A stretch of DNA of 64,000 nucleotides from a bacterium. Its GTDB lineage: Bacteria; Zhuqueibacterota; Zhuqueibacteria; Residuimicrobiales; Oceaniaggregativiventaceae. The stretch lies in NCBI GenBank assembly GCA_029565675.1, contig JAKQNP010000032.1, forward strand, positions 248,001 to 312,000. Direction: 5' to 3'. Below are positions 18,235-27,656 of this stretch, piece by piece (the first letter of the stretch is position 1; every line of letters begins with the position of its first letter). The notes under the pieces are model-generated. The model was not told where the DNA came from. It saw only the letters and a list, made by a program, of their open reading frames with translations, and did no database searches. Position numbers and translations under genes: made by a program.

Positions 18235-18942
18235 ATGAACGAGAGAGCGCTTAACAACAGCATCTATCAATTCAATGAAAATTCGCCCTGCTTTTCCGAC
18301 TTTTATCAACTTTTGAGCAAACTGGCGGCTCGCGACTTTGGCGAACATAAAAAAGTGCTTATGGTAACCAGCGCGACAGAAGGAGAGGGGAAAACAACAG
18401 TGGCCTCTTATCTGGCGATAACCGGGACGCTCTCCTCCTCCGACTATTTTGTCCTCATCGATGGGGATTTGCGCAAGCCGCAGCTGCATAAAAGATTCGG
18501 ATTGAGCCGTGACGGCGGACTGGCGGACATTTTGCTAAACAAAAAGCGGTTGACAGAGGTCATCCATAAAACCGCTTTTCGCAACCTGCATCTGATCACC
18601 GCCGGGAGGTATGAAGACAAACCCTTTCAATTGTTGCAGCTCAACGAAACCAAAGAGTTGATCAACCACATTCGCCTGTACTACAAACTGATTCTGATTG
18701 ATGGGCCGCCCATCATCCCTGTCAGCGATGCCCTTCGCCTGGCCGAGGTCGTCGACGGTATCCTCATGGTGGTAAAAGCCGGCAAGACTCCACGCACCGT
18801 CATCAAACGCGCCATCGACGTCCTTACCGAATCCGGCTGCCCACTTGTTGGCGTGGTTTTGAACGATCGGAATCAAGTGTTGCCCTATTACTATCAACAG
18901 AGGTACTATCGCTACAATTATTCACCGACCAATCACGATTAA
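18235..18942 (+). CDS. Bacterial tyrosine kinase (BY-kinase, CpsD/Wzc catalytic type)
   Basis: A 235-residue P-loop kinase. Walker A TSATEGEGKTT (45-55), Walker A' LIDGDLRKP (74-82) and Walker B LILIDGPPI are all present, as is the C-terminal tyrosine cluster (LPYYYQQRYYRYNYSP) that is autophosphorylated in this family. GGGAG lies five bases before ATG 18235; two in-frame GTG codons directly upstream are less likely starts. It should act with the preceding Wzz-like protein to control EPS polymerisation and export. Confidence 0.92.
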   Translation: MNERALNNSIYQFNENSPCFSDFYQLLSKLAARDFGEHKKVLMVTSATEGEGKTTVASYLAITGTLSSSDYFVLIDGDLRKPQLHKRFGLSRDGGLADILLNKKRLTEVIHKTAFRNLHLITAGRYEDKPFQLLQLNETKELINHIRLYYKLILIDGPPIIPVSDALRLAEVVDGILMVVKAGKTPRTVIKRAIDVLTESGCPLVGVVLNDRNQVLPYYYQQRYYRYNYSPTNHD

Positions 18943-19048
18943 TGCGGGATTTTGTAGAGCTTTGGTTGGTTTGTTTTACCAAGGAATCGGGTTGTTTTCT
19001 GTTGGCAACGAATCCAAATAAAACGCCAAAACATTGAGAAAGCAAACC

Positions 19049-20272
19049 ATGCTCAACAGCACATTCGAAGTAGAAAACCAGCGAATTCCCTTTAACGTTC
19101 CGGCAATCGATGAAGATGAGGTGGCCGCGATCGTCCACACGCTCGAATCCAAATGGTTGACCACCGGACCCAAAACACGCGAATTCGAAACTCAATTTGC
19201 GCGATATCTCGATGTGCCCTATGCCGTCGCCGTCAATTCTTGCACCGCAGCTTTGCATCTCAGTTTGGTGGCTTACGGAATCGGGCCGGGAGATGAAGTG
19301 ATCACCACACCTTATACGTTTGCCGCCACCGGTGAAGTCATCCTGCATGTGGGAGCAAGACCGATATTTGTCGACATTCTGCCAGATGGCTTTAACATCG
19401 ACCCGGAGAAAATCCAGGTTGCCATCACAAATCGAACCAAAGCGATCATCCCGGTTCATTTTGCCGGGGAACCTTGTCGGATGGATCAAATACTCGACCT
19501 TGCAAAACGGCACAATCTGGTGGTCATCGAAGACGCCGCGCATGCGCTTGGTGCCGCTTATCACAACAAACCGATAGGGACCTTGTCACATGCCACGGCT
19601 TTCAGTTTCTATGCCACCAAGAATTTGACCACTGGCGAAGGCGGCATGGTCACCACTGCGGACCACAGGATCGCGGAAAAGATCAGATCGTTGAGCTTGC
19701 ACGGTCTGAGCCATGATGCCTGGAAACGCTATTCGAAAGCCGGCAACTGGTACTATGAGATCTGCGAGCCCGGGTTTAAGTACAACATGACCGATCTGGC
19801 AGCCGCCCTTGGTCAGGTCCAATTGGCCAAGTTTCACCGGTTGCAAAGCAAACGCCAAAAACTGGCACAGCTCTATATGAAGGCATTTGCTGGTACACAA
19901 GAGATACTTTTACCCCCTCATCCGCAAGATTCACGGCATGCCTGGCACCTGTTCGTCATTCGGCTGCAGTCGAGCGAGCTGCCGGCGGAAAGAAATCGGT
20001 TGATCGACGCGTTGGCTAGAATGGACATCGGTACAAGTGTGCATTTTATTCCCTTGCACCTCCATCCCTATTATCGGAAGCGCTTCGGCCATCAATGGGG
20101 AGACTTTCCGCAGGCGGAAAAAACCTATATTTCTGCGCTGTCATTGCCGCTTTATCCAGATCTCGAACCAACTCAAGTCGAACGCGTGGCAAGGGTAGTG
20201 CGGACTTGGCTCAGCAACCACCAAAACCGGAATTTAAAAAACAAGGCTGATTATGTTCAAAAGACTGGTTGA
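19049..20272 (+). CDS. Nucleotide-sugar aminotransferase, DegT/DnrJ/EryC1/StrS family
   Basis: PLP enzyme of 407 residues that aminates a keto-sugar nucleotide. The family motifs are NSCTAALHLSL, TTPYTFAATGEVI, VIEDAAHALGA and the PLP lysine in FSFYATKNLTTGEGG. It overlaps the downstream dehydratase/transferase fusion by 20 bases. FlaA1/PglF-type dehydratases make a UDP-4-keto-6-deoxy-HexNAc that PglE-type aminotransferases of this family convert to the 4-amino sugar, so a bacillosamine-like pathway is the likely context. The exact isomer cannot be told. Confidence 0.9.
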   Translation: MLNSTFEVENQRIPFNVPAIDEDEVAAIVHTLESKWLTTGPKTREFETQFARYLDVPYAVAVNSCTAALHLSLVAYGIGPGDEVITTPYTFAATGEVILHVGARPIFVDILPDGFNIDPEKIQVAITNRTKAIIPVHFAGEPCRMDQILDLAKRHNLVVIEDAAHALGAAYHNKPIGTLSHATAFSFYATKNLTTGEGGMVTTADHRIAEKIRSLSLHGLSHDAWKRYSKAGNWYYEICEPGFKYNMTDLAAALGQVQLAKFHRLQSKRQKLAQLYMKAFAGTQEILLPPHPQDSRHAWHLFVIRLQSSELPAERNRLIDALARMDIGTSVHFIPLHLHPYYRKRFGHQWGDFPQAEKTYISALSLPLYPDLEPTQVERVARVVRTWLSNHQNRNLKNKADYVQKTG

Positions 20273-22769
20273 TATTGTCTTTTCTGCATCAGGACTGTTT
20301 TTCTTGTCGCCTTTTTTTGTTTTGACCGCTGTGGGTAACAAAATTTTTTCGCCCGGACCGATCTTTTTTACCCAAAAGCGGGTGGGCAAAGATGGCAATT
20401 TATTCAAGATCATCAAGTTCCGAACCATGGTCGTCGATGCAGATAAAAATGGTGGCATCAGCATTGGAGGTGATCCTCGCAATACGGCATTCGGCCGGCT
20501 GTTGCGGCTGACCAAAATTGACGAGTTGCCGCAATTATGGAACGTACTCAAGGGCGAAATGAGCCTTATCGGCCCGCGCCCGGAGTTGCCAGAAATTGTG
20601 TCGCATTACACGACCGAGCAAAAAAGGATTCTGACGGTCAGGCCGGGAATGGTCGGGCCGGCACAAATTATCGGCCGCAATGAGGAAGAGATGCTGCCTT
20701 CCGATGTTCAAGATGCTCAGGACTTTTATATTCGCTACATCCTGCCGGACAAGCTTAAAGTGGATCTGAACTATATCGACAACTGTAGCCTTAGCACCGA
20801 CTTTCGCCTTCTGGTCCTGGGGATTAAGGAGACGGTCATCGGTACGATCAAGCCCAATTCATTGATAGGAAAAAATCCCTGGCCGACCTTGTTTTTTTGG
20901 GACATGGTTTTGGCATCCTGCTCCTACATCCTCGCCTATTGTCTGCGGTTTGACTGGTCCATTCCAGAAGCCGAATTTCAAACCATGCTGCAGAGCTTGA
21001 GCATCGTGCTTGGCTTTCGCGCTCTGGCGTTTTTGTATTTCAAACTCTATCGCACGCTCTATAAATATTTGAGCATCAGAGATGTGATGCAGATTTTGCA
21101 GGCGGTGTTGCTCAGCAGTGGTGCGATTATCATCGGTGTTTTTTACTTCGGTTTGGGGGGGCATTCGCGTTCGATCTTTATCATCGACAGCATTATATTG
21201 ATCATGGCTATGGGCGGTCTGCGGTGTTTGCTTCGCCTCTTGAGCGAAAGACCGACCGCATCCAGCTATACGCCGCATATCAATATTCTGATCGTCGGCG
21301 CCGGGGATGTCGGAGAGATGGCGGTTCGGGATCTGGCAAAGAATGGCCACCTCTACAAAATTGTGGGATTTATCGACGATGATCCCAAAAAACAGGGTCT
21401 CCACATTCATGGGTATCGCGTTTTGGGCAACCGGGCGGAGATTCCAGATCTGGTGCAGACCCTGCGTGTGGATGAGGTGCTGATCGCAGTCAGCAAAATC
21501 AGCTCAACAGAGATGCGATCGATTCTCAATTATTGCGACAAGGCCCAGGTCAAGTATCGAATGATACCAGCTGTTTCCGATCTGGTCAGCGGCAAAATCC
21601 AGCTGGCAAAGATTCGCAATGTCGATATCTCCGATCTTTTGGGACGCGATACCATTCACCTGGACCTCACAGCTATCCGCTCCTTTATTCACAACAAACG
21701 CGTCGTGGTTACCGGCGCGGGTGGATCGATCGGCGCTGAGTTGTGCCGCCAGATTGCAGGTTACGCACCGGCCCAAATGATCCTTATCGACAGAAGCGAG
21801 AATTATCTCTACGAATTGGGCTGTGAACTGGGCAAGTACAGCGACAGTCGAGTCACAAAAATCTTTTATCTCCTGGGTGACATCCTGGATCGAAGAAAGA
21901 TGGCGATGATTTTTAAAACTCGCAAACCTGATATTGTCTTTCATGCGGCAGCACAAAAACACGTTCCGTTTGGCGAATCAAATGCCGACGAAGCGGTCAA
22001 AAACAACATCCAGGGCACGAAAATCATCGCTCTGGCCAGCCACCACTATCGAGTCGGCTATTTTGTTTTCATCTCCACCGACAAGGCCGTCAATCCCACC
22101 AGCGTAATGGGAGCAACCAAACGCGTTGCGGAAATGTTCTTGCAAAGTTTGGCACAAAAAAGCAGAACAAATTTTATCACTGTTCGTTTCGGCAATGTGC
22201 TCAACAGCCATGGCAGCGTGGTGCCGCTTTTCCTTGAGCAGATCCGTTCAGGCGGGCCAATCACCGTGACCGATTCCAGAGTACAACGCTATTTTATGAG
22301 TATTCCAGAAGCTGTCAACCTGATCCTGCAGGCGGTGATTATGGGCAGTTCTGGCGACATCTATATCCTGGAAATGGGAAAACTGATCCGCATCGAGGAT
22401 TTGGCGCGAGAAATGATCAAACAGGCGGGCATGAAACCCGGCAATGACATCAAAATCGTCTATACGGGTTTGCGCCCCGGCGAAAAAATCTATGAAGAGC
22501 TGGTCAGCCAGAATGAGATCTCGCTGGCAACATCCCATCCACTCGTCCGCCGGATCATTCAAAAAGCCAAACAAAACCCCGCAGTTTTGGACAGCCATAT
22601 TATTGATCTCGAGTTTATGGCCCGTCGCGGCGACCAAAAAGCGATTGTGCAAAAGCTCAATGAAATCATTCCAGAATTCCCAACCACCGCCATGAGAACC
22701 AACGAAAAACGCCTGCGCCGCACACGGCCCAAACCCGTTGCTTCAACCAAGGTGCTGGTGGCCAGTTAA
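20253..22769 (+). CDS. Fusion: priming phosphoglycosyl transferase + FlaA1/PglF-like 4,6-dehydratase
   Basis: An 838-residue membrane protein made of two enzymes. Residues 1-200 form a monotopic phosphoglycosyl transferase: re-entrant hydrophobic segment 8-30, FKIIKFRTM (51-59), the catalytic Asp90-Glu91 pair in LTKIDELPQLWNVLKGEMS and SLIGPRPELP. Residues 205-330 hold about four membrane helices, 343-440 a first Rossmann domain (ILIVGAGDVGE), and 480-800 the SDR dehydratase with TGAGGSIG (487-494), STDKAVNPTSVMGATKR (608-624, Met in place of the usual Tyr as in the FlaA1 group) and LRPGEKIYEEL. One chain thus makes the sugar nucleotide intermediate and transfers a sugar phosphate to undecaprenyl phosphate. 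Confidence 0.9.
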   Translation: MFKRLVDIVFSASGLFFLSPFFVLTAVGNKIFSPGPIFFTQKRVGKDGNLFKIIKFRTMVVDADKNGGISIGGDPRNTAFGRLLRLTKIDELPQLWNVLKGEMSLIGPRPELPEIVSHYTTEQKRILTVRPGMVGPAQIIGRNEEEMLPSDVQDAQDFYIRYILPDKLKVDLNYIDNCSLSTDFRLLVLGIKETVIGTIKPNSLIGKNPWPTLFFWDMVLASCSYILAYCLRFDWSIPEAEFQTMLQSLSIVLGFRALAFLYFKLYRTLYKYLSIRDVMQILQAVLLSSGAIIIGVFYFGLGGHSRSIFIIDSIILIMAMGGLRCLLRLLSERPTASSYTPHINILIVGAGDVGEMAVRDLAKNGHLYKIVGFIDDDPKKQGLHIHGYRVLGNRAEIPDLVQTLRVDEVLIAVSKISSTEMRSILNYCDKAQVKYRMIPAVSDLVSGKIQLAKIRNVDISDLLGRDTIHLDLTAIRSFIHNKRVVVTGAGGSIGAELCRQIAGYAPAQMILIDRSENYLYELGCELGKYSDSRVTKIFYLLGDILDRRKMAMIFKTRKPDIVFHAAAQKHVPFGESNADEAVKNNIQGTKIIALASHHYRVGYFVFISTDKAVNPTSVMGATKRVAEMFLQSLAQKSRTNFITVRFGNVLNSHGSVVPLFLEQIRSGGPITVTDSRVQRYFMSIPEAVNLILQAVIMGSSGDIYILEMGKLIRIEDLAREMIKQAGMKPGNDIKIVYTGLRPGEKIYEELVSQNEISLATSHPLVRRIIQKAKQNPAVLDSHIIDLEFMARRGDQKAIVQKLNEIIPEFPTTAMRTNEKRLRRTRPKPVASTKVLVAS

Positions 22770-22807
22770 GCGACCGCGGGAAAATCAGCAGGAATCAAAG
22801 GAACACT

Positions 22808-24793
22808 ATGTGTGGTATTGTTGGACATTTTTTTAAACACCCCGAGCCCGATGTCTGTCGACATCTCGACCTTGTGCAACAAATGTTGCAGAGCATCGGT
22901 CATCGCGGTCCAGATGGTCAAGGGATTTACCTCGACGACCGCGTTATTCTCGGGCATACCCGTTTGAGCATAATCGATCCGGCAGGCGGACATCAGCCGA
23001 TGAGCAATGAAGACCAGACCGTGTGGTTGGTCTGCAATGGTGAGATCTTTAACTATGTAGAGCTTCGCCAAAAACTGTGCAAAAAGGGACATCGTTTCCG
23101 AACTCAATCGGACAACGAGGTCATTTTGCACCTGTATGAAGAACACCAGGAGCACCTGTTCGATCAGCTCAACGGACAATTCGCATTTGCCATATGGGAC
23201 AGTCGGCAACAACGATTGCTGCTGGCTCGCGATGCAGTGGGCATCTGCCCGCTTTTCTACAGCGACGATGACGATCGCTTGATCTTCGCCTCGGAGATGA
23301 AAGCTCTGAGCACAGCTCTGGCAGAACGTCCGACCCTCAATCTATACGGCCTGATCCAAACCTTTACTTTATGGTGCCCCATTCCAGGACAAACTCCTTT
23401 TACGCAGTTCAACGAATTGCCCGCTGGTTGCTTTTTGGATCTGCAGTCCGGCCACAAACAAATCAAACGGTACTGGCAGTTGCGGTTTCCGCATCATCCT
23501 GATGACACCCTGCGCGACACCAAGGAGGCTGCTGCCAAACTGGAAACCTTGCTGGCTGACGCGGTCACCATCCGTTTGCGTTCTGATGTCCCTGTCGGTG
23601 CTTATTTGAGCGGCGGGCTTGATTCTTCGATCATTACCGCTTTGATCTGCAAAGCCAACGGCAAATTGCACACATTCTCGATTGGTTTCGAAGATGAACA
23701 TTATGACGAAAAAATGTACCAAGAACTCGCCTCATCTTTCCTCGACACGGATCACACTTTTTTTAAAAGCGGCAATGCAGATATCCTCGCCAATCTGGAA
23801 GAGGTGGTCTGGCATTGCGAGAAACCCATATTGCGCAGTGCTCCGACCCCTTTGTTCTTGCTCTCCAGGGCAGTGCGTGAATCCGGGTTTAAAGTCGTAC
23901 TGACCGGTGAAGGAGCCGATGAATTTTTCAGCGGCTACAACATCTACAAGGAGACCAAACTGCGGCTTTTTTGCGAACGCCAGCCCGCATCCCAGCGTCG
24001 CAAACAGCTGTTTCAACGCCTGTACACCTATATCGACGAAAAAAACAACCGCGGACAGCACTATTGGGAGGATTTCTTTTCCCGGAATCCGATGGATAGG
24101 GCAGATCCTTATTGTTCGCATCGCATTCGCTGGAACAACAGCCGTTTCATTGGCCAATTCCTGCATCCAGATCTGGCGGAATTCAACGACCACGATCCAC
24201 TTATCCATCTGCCGCGCGATTTGGAGAACGATTTGCGCCGACTCGACCCCTTAAGCCGGGCGCACTATTTGGAAGTGGTCATATTTCTGAATGGCTACCT
24301 TTTGTCCTCGCAAGGCGATCGGATGCTGATGAGCCACGGCGTTGAAGGCAGATATCCTTTCCTCGATCCGCGGATAATCGACTTTGCCCTGCATCTACAT
24401 CCGACTTTGAAATTGTTCGGTCTGCAGGAAAAATATATCCTAAAAAAAGCCTTTGCCTCTTATTTGCCCGAACCGATTATCAAACGCCGTAAACAACCCT
24501 ACCGGGCACCGATCAAGGCTGCCATTCGCTGCCAGCGGACTCTATTTGACTTTTGGACCCAACCCGAACGATTGCAGCAAAACGGCCTATTCGATATCCA
24601 TAAAGTCGAGTTTTTGCGAAAAAAAGCCCTGGATCCTGAACGCTCACTGTCTGCCAGAGAAGAAATGGCCCTGATGGCTTTAGTGACCACCACCATGCTT
24701 GTCGAGCGATTCTCCAAACCGGCTGTTTGTTGCCATCCGAAAAACAGAGCACATCTCATCGATTTTCGAACTGCCGAACCAGTCAGCGCATGA
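22808..24793 (+). CDS. Asparagine-synthase-like amidotransferase (glutamine-dependent)
   Basis: A 661-residue AsnB-type enzyme. The N-terminal class II glutaminase has its nucleophile Cys2 (MCGIVGHFF) and typical motifs (GHRGPDGQG, LGHTRLSIID, CNGEIFNY). The synthase domain has the ATP pyrophosphate loop LSGGLDSS and the VLTGEGADEFFSGY motif. AAAGGA precedes the ATG. In EPS loci of the exosortase type, AsnB-like proteins are thought to amidate sugar carboxyl groups or other acids rather than make asparagine, and this gene sits between sugar-nucleotide genes and an adenylate-forming ligase. Its acceptor is unknown. Confidence 0.88.
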   Translation: MCGIVGHFFKHPEPDVCRHLDLVQQMLQSIGHRGPDGQGIYLDDRVILGHTRLSIIDPAGGHQPMSNEDQTVWLVCNGEIFNYVELRQKLCKKGHRFRTQSDNEVILHLYEEHQEHLFDQLNGQFAFAIWDSRQQRLLLARDAVGICPLFYSDDDDRLIFASEMKALSTALAERPTLNLYGLIQTFTLWCPIPGQTPFTQFNELPAGCFLDLQSGHKQIKRYWQLRFPHHPDDTLRDTKEAAAKLETLLADAVTIRLRSDVPVGAYLSGGLDSSIITALICKANGKLHTFSIGFEDEHYDEKMYQELASSFLDTDHTFFKSGNADILANLEEVVWHCEKPILRSAPTPLFLLSRAVRESGFKVVLTGEGADEFFSGYNIYKETKLRLFCERQPASQRRKQLFQRLYTYIDEKNNRGQHYWEDFFSRNPMDRADPYCSHRIRWNNSRFIGQFLHPDLAEFNDHDPLIHLPRDLENDLRRLDPLSRAHYLEVVIFLNGYLLSSQGDRMLMSHGVEGRYPFLDPRIIDFALHLHPTLKLFGLQEKYILKKAFASYLPEPIIKRRKQPYRAPIKAAIRCQRTLFDFWTQPERLQQNGLFDIHKVEFLRKKALDPERSLSAREEMALMALVTTTMLVERFSKPAVCCHPKNRAHLIDFRTAEPVSA

Positions 24794-24805
24794 AAGGGTT
24801 TATCA

Positions 24806-26335
24806 ATGCTGTTGCATGATGCTTTTATCCACCAGGTGAGTGTCCATCCGCAAAAGGTCGCAGTCAAAACCGACGAAGGTGTTCTGACCTATAGCGAATT
24901 GCACGATAAAAGCCACCGCCTGGCCGCCTATCTGCTGCAAAAGGGTTTACAGAAAGGCGATCGCGTTGTCCTCTATATGACCAATAGTCTGGCGCTTTGT
25001 GTATCAATCTATGGTGTCTTGCTGGCCGGCGGAGCATTTGTCGTCGTCAATCCCACCACCAAAAAAGAAAAACTCTGGTATATCGCCAGCAATTGCACCG
25101 CATTTGCAATCATCACCCATCAAAAATTAATATCCGATTCCCAGGAACTCTCCGAGAACGTGCCCTCACTCCGACTGCTGCTATATGATCAGCGGAATTC
25201 CCAGGCGAAGAGCTTGGAAGAACTTGTCAGAGAACCCTTGGCTGAGGTGCGATGGCCGAGAATAATCAGCGTCGATCTGGCAGCCCTGGTTTATACCTCA
25301 GGAAGTACCGGAAACCCCAAAGGCGTGACCCTGACCCATTTGAACATGGTATCGGCCGCCCAGTCGATCATCACCTATCTGCAAAACAAACCGGATGATA
25401 TTGTTCTCAATGTTCTGCCGTTATCCTTTGACTATGGTCTTTATCAATTGCTTATGGTGTTGACTTTTGGCGGAACGCTGATCCTCGAAAGAGATTTTTT
25501 ATATCCATCGGAAATCATCTCCAAACTGCAAGCCGAAAAGGTAACCGGTTTTCCAGGTGTGCCAACAATTTTTGCACTGCTGTTCAAAATGCAGGAACTC
25601 AGCACAAAATCGTTCCCCCATCTGCGTTATATCAGCAACACGGGGGCAGCATTGCCGGAGGAGTTTATCAAAAAATTGCTCGAGCTGTTTCCTTCTGCGC
25701 AGGTCTTTTCGATGTATGGGTTAACCGAATGCAAACGAGTGGCTTATCTGCCGCCCGCCGACATCCGCCGCAAACCCGGCTCTGTCGGCGTGGCGATGCC
25801 GAACTGCGAGGTCTTTATCCTTGATGATGATCTGGAGCCGGTGAAGCCGGGAAAAGCAGGCGAGCTCTATGTGCGCGGCGCCAATGTCATGCAGGGCTAT
25901 TGGAACATGCCAGAAGAAACCGCCAAGGTTTTGCTGCCCGGCCGTTATCCATTTGAAAAAGTCTTGCGCACAGGGGATATCTTTAAGATGGATGAGGAAG
26001 GCTATCTCTATTTTCTGGGCCGCAAGGACGACATGATCAAGAGCCGGGGTGAAAAGGTGAGCCCCAAAGAAGTCGAAAACGTGCTGTATCAAATGGAAGG
26101 GATCGAAGAAGCCGTGGTGATCGGCGTAAAAGATGAAATCCTCGGCCAGGCAATCAAAGCCTATATCAAAACCGCTCCTTACAGACAGATTGCGGGAAAA
26201 GAGGTGATCAGGCACTGTGCAAAATATCTGGAAAACTTTTGTGTGCCACAAATCGTCGAGTTTGTCGATTCTTTGCCCAAAAGTCCAAATGGGAAAATAG
26301 ATCGCCGGAGCATACTTGAGGCGTCACTGTCCTGA
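24806..26335 (+). CDS. AMP-forming acyl/aminoacyl ligase of the EPS cassette
   Basis: Adenylate-forming enzyme of 509 residues. Core motifs are YTSGSTGNPKG (163-173), MYGLTECKR, GELYVRGANVMQGYW, RTGDIFKMDEEGYLYFLGRKDDMIKSRG and the C-terminal catalytic Lys in LPKSPNGKIDRR. It is 12 bases after the AsnB-like gene and three genes ahead of an acyl carrier protein, so the natural reading is that it activates a carboxylic or amino acid and loads the carrier, as DltA does for DltC. Related ligases occur in exosortase-A EPS loci. The activated acid is not identifiable by eye. Confidence 0.87.
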   Translation: MLLHDAFIHQVSVHPQKVAVKTDEGVLTYSELHDKSHRLAAYLLQKGLQKGDRVVLYMTNSLALCVSIYGVLLAGGAFVVVNPTTKKEKLWYIASNCTAFAIITHQKLISDSQELSENVPSLRLLLYDQRNSQAKSLEELVREPLAEVRWPRIISVDLAALVYTSGSTGNPKGVTLTHLNMVSAAQSIITYLQNKPDDIVLNVLPLSFDYGLYQLLMVLTFGGTLILERDFLYPSEIISKLQAEKVTGFPGVPTIFALLFKMQELSTKSFPHLRYISNTGAALPEEFIKKLLELFPSAQVFSMYGLTECKRVAYLPPADIRRKPGSVGVAMPNCEVFILDDDLEPVKPGKAGELYVRGANVMQGYWNMPEETAKVLLPGRYPFEKVLRTGDIFKMDEEGYLYFLGRKDDMIKSRGEKVSPKEVENVLYQMEGIEEAVVIGVKDEILGQAIKAYIKTAPYRQIAGKEVIRHCAKYLENFCVPQIVEFVDSLPKSPNGKIDRRSILEASLS

Positions 26336-26364
26336 TCGAATCAAGGGAAATGGAGACCTGAACA

Positions 26365-27369
26365 ATGGTCGCAAAAATTGGCAACGTTTTTGATGCAAAG
26401 GTTGAAAAGCAAAAGCTGGTCGAATGGATCCGCAACACAGTGTTCAAGACGCTCAAGAAACGCGGCGCAGTTGTCGGGGTGAGCGGCGGCATCGATTCAG
26501 CAGTAGTGGCTGCGCTTGCGGTCGAAGCTCTGGGAAAAAACCGGTTGCTGGCTCTGGCTTTGCCGGAAAAGGAATCCAGTCCGGAAAGCCTGGAACTGGC
26601 GCATGAACTCGTCACCGGGCTGGGTGTGCCTTTGATCGTCGAGGATATCACCGCCGGACTCGAGGGCATGGGTGCATATCGCCGCCGTGATGAAGCGGTA
26701 AAGGCGGTTTTCCCTGCCTATCGCGTCAATCATGATCGTTTCAAGATCGTGCTGCAATCGAATCCGTTGTCCAACAACTGGCTGAATCTGTTCAAACTCA
26801 CCCTGATCCAGGGAAAAGAAGAACAGAGTTTGCGGTTGCCGCTGAATGAATACCTGCAGATTGTCGCTGCGTCAAACATGAAACAGCGATTGCGCATGGT
26901 CACGCTCTACTATCACGCTGAACGCAAGAATTACGCGGTTGTCGGCACCGGCAACAAAAATGAACATTGCCTGGGCTTTTTTGTCAAATATGGCGATGGA
27001 GGAACCGACCTCAAGCCGATTGCCCATCTCTACAAAACCGAGGTCTATGAATTGGCCAAAATCCTCCCTATCCCGACGTCGATTCAACAGCGCCAACCGA
27101 CCACTGATACCTATCCAGCAGAGGTTTCACAAGAGGAGTTTTTTTTCCGCTTGCCCTTTTCGATGATGGATGCAATTTGGCGGGCAAACGAAAATGGAGA
27201 ATCGGTCCACTCGATTGCCAATCAACTGCATCTGGATGAAATCCAGGTCAAAAGAATTATCGACGATCTAAAGCAAAAACAGCGATCAACCGAATACTTG
27301 CGCCTGCCCCCGCTTGGCCACACGGACGGCAATGGCAAGTCCGCCAGACGTTCCGAGCGAATCAATTAA
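26365..27369 (+). CDS. NadE-like ATP pyrophosphatase (ammonia ligase), probably not the housekeeping NAD synthetase
   Basis: 334 residues with the N-type PP-loop SGGIDS (40-45) and the NadE block GTGNKNEHCLGFFVKYGDGG, followed by LKPIAHLYKTEVYELA. There is no glutaminase domain. Where true NAD synthetases carry a P-S-A-x-L-x-x-G-Q-x-D-E-x-x-L signature, this protein reads TTDTYPAEVSQEEFFFRLPF, so the substrate pocket differs. It also has an inserted segment at about 105-150 and a C-terminal extension. Its position between the AMP ligase and the carrier protein suggests an amidation or ligation step in EPS tailoring. Function as a second NAD synthetase remains possible. Confidence 0.75.
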   Translation: MVAKIGNVFDAKVEKQKLVEWIRNTVFKTLKKRGAVVGVSGGIDSAVVAALAVEALGKNRLLALALPEKESSPESLELAHELVTGLGVPLIVEDITAGLEGMGAYRRRDEAVKAVFPAYRVNHDRFKIVLQSNPLSNNWLNLFKLTLIQGKEEQSLRLPLNEYLQIVAASNMKQRLRMVTLYYHAERKNYAVVGTGNKNEHCLGFFVKYGDGGTDLKPIAHLYKTEVYELAKILPIPTSIQQRQPTTDTYPAEVSQEEFFFRLPFSMMDAIWRANENGESVHSIANQLHLDEIQVKRIIDDLKQKQRSTEYLRLPPLGHTDGNGKSARRSERIN

Positions 27370-27380
27370 GGAGTCTATCG

Positions 27381-27656
27381 ATGACTATCAGAAGTCGAGT
27401 GCGCGATTTTGTGGTAGAAAATTTTCTGTATGGTGAAGATAACGGCTTCAAGGACAGAGATTCCTTTCGAGAGTTGGGTATCATCGATTCCACCGGCATT
27501 CTCGAGCTGATCTCCTTTTTGGAGCAAACTTTTAACATTGCCATTGAAGATGCCGAAGTCATACCCGAAAACCTGGATTGTATTGACAATATTGTCGACT
27601 TTTTGACCAGCAAACTCAGCGGTGCCAAAAGCAAAAAATTGGAAATTGCTCTTTAA
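27381..27656 (+). CDS. Acyl carrier protein of the EPS cassette
   Basis: A 91-residue carrier protein. The phosphopantetheine site is Ser37 in GIIDSTGILELISFLE, followed by helix III (ALIEDAEVIPENLD-like: IAIEDAEVIPENLDCI). AAGGAG at 27369-27374 gives a strong ribosome site. The stop codon overlaps the next start (TAATG), so translation is coupled to the first FemAB-like acyltransferase. It is most likely loaded by the AMP ligase upstream and donates its cargo to one of the two acyltransferases. It is not the fatty-acid AcpP, whose motif is GADSLDTVEL. Confidence 0.88.
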   Translation: MTIRSRVRDFVVENFLYGEDNGFKDRDSFRELGIIDSTGILELISFLEQTFNIAIEDAEVIPENLDCIDNIVDFLTSKLSGAKSKKLEIAL

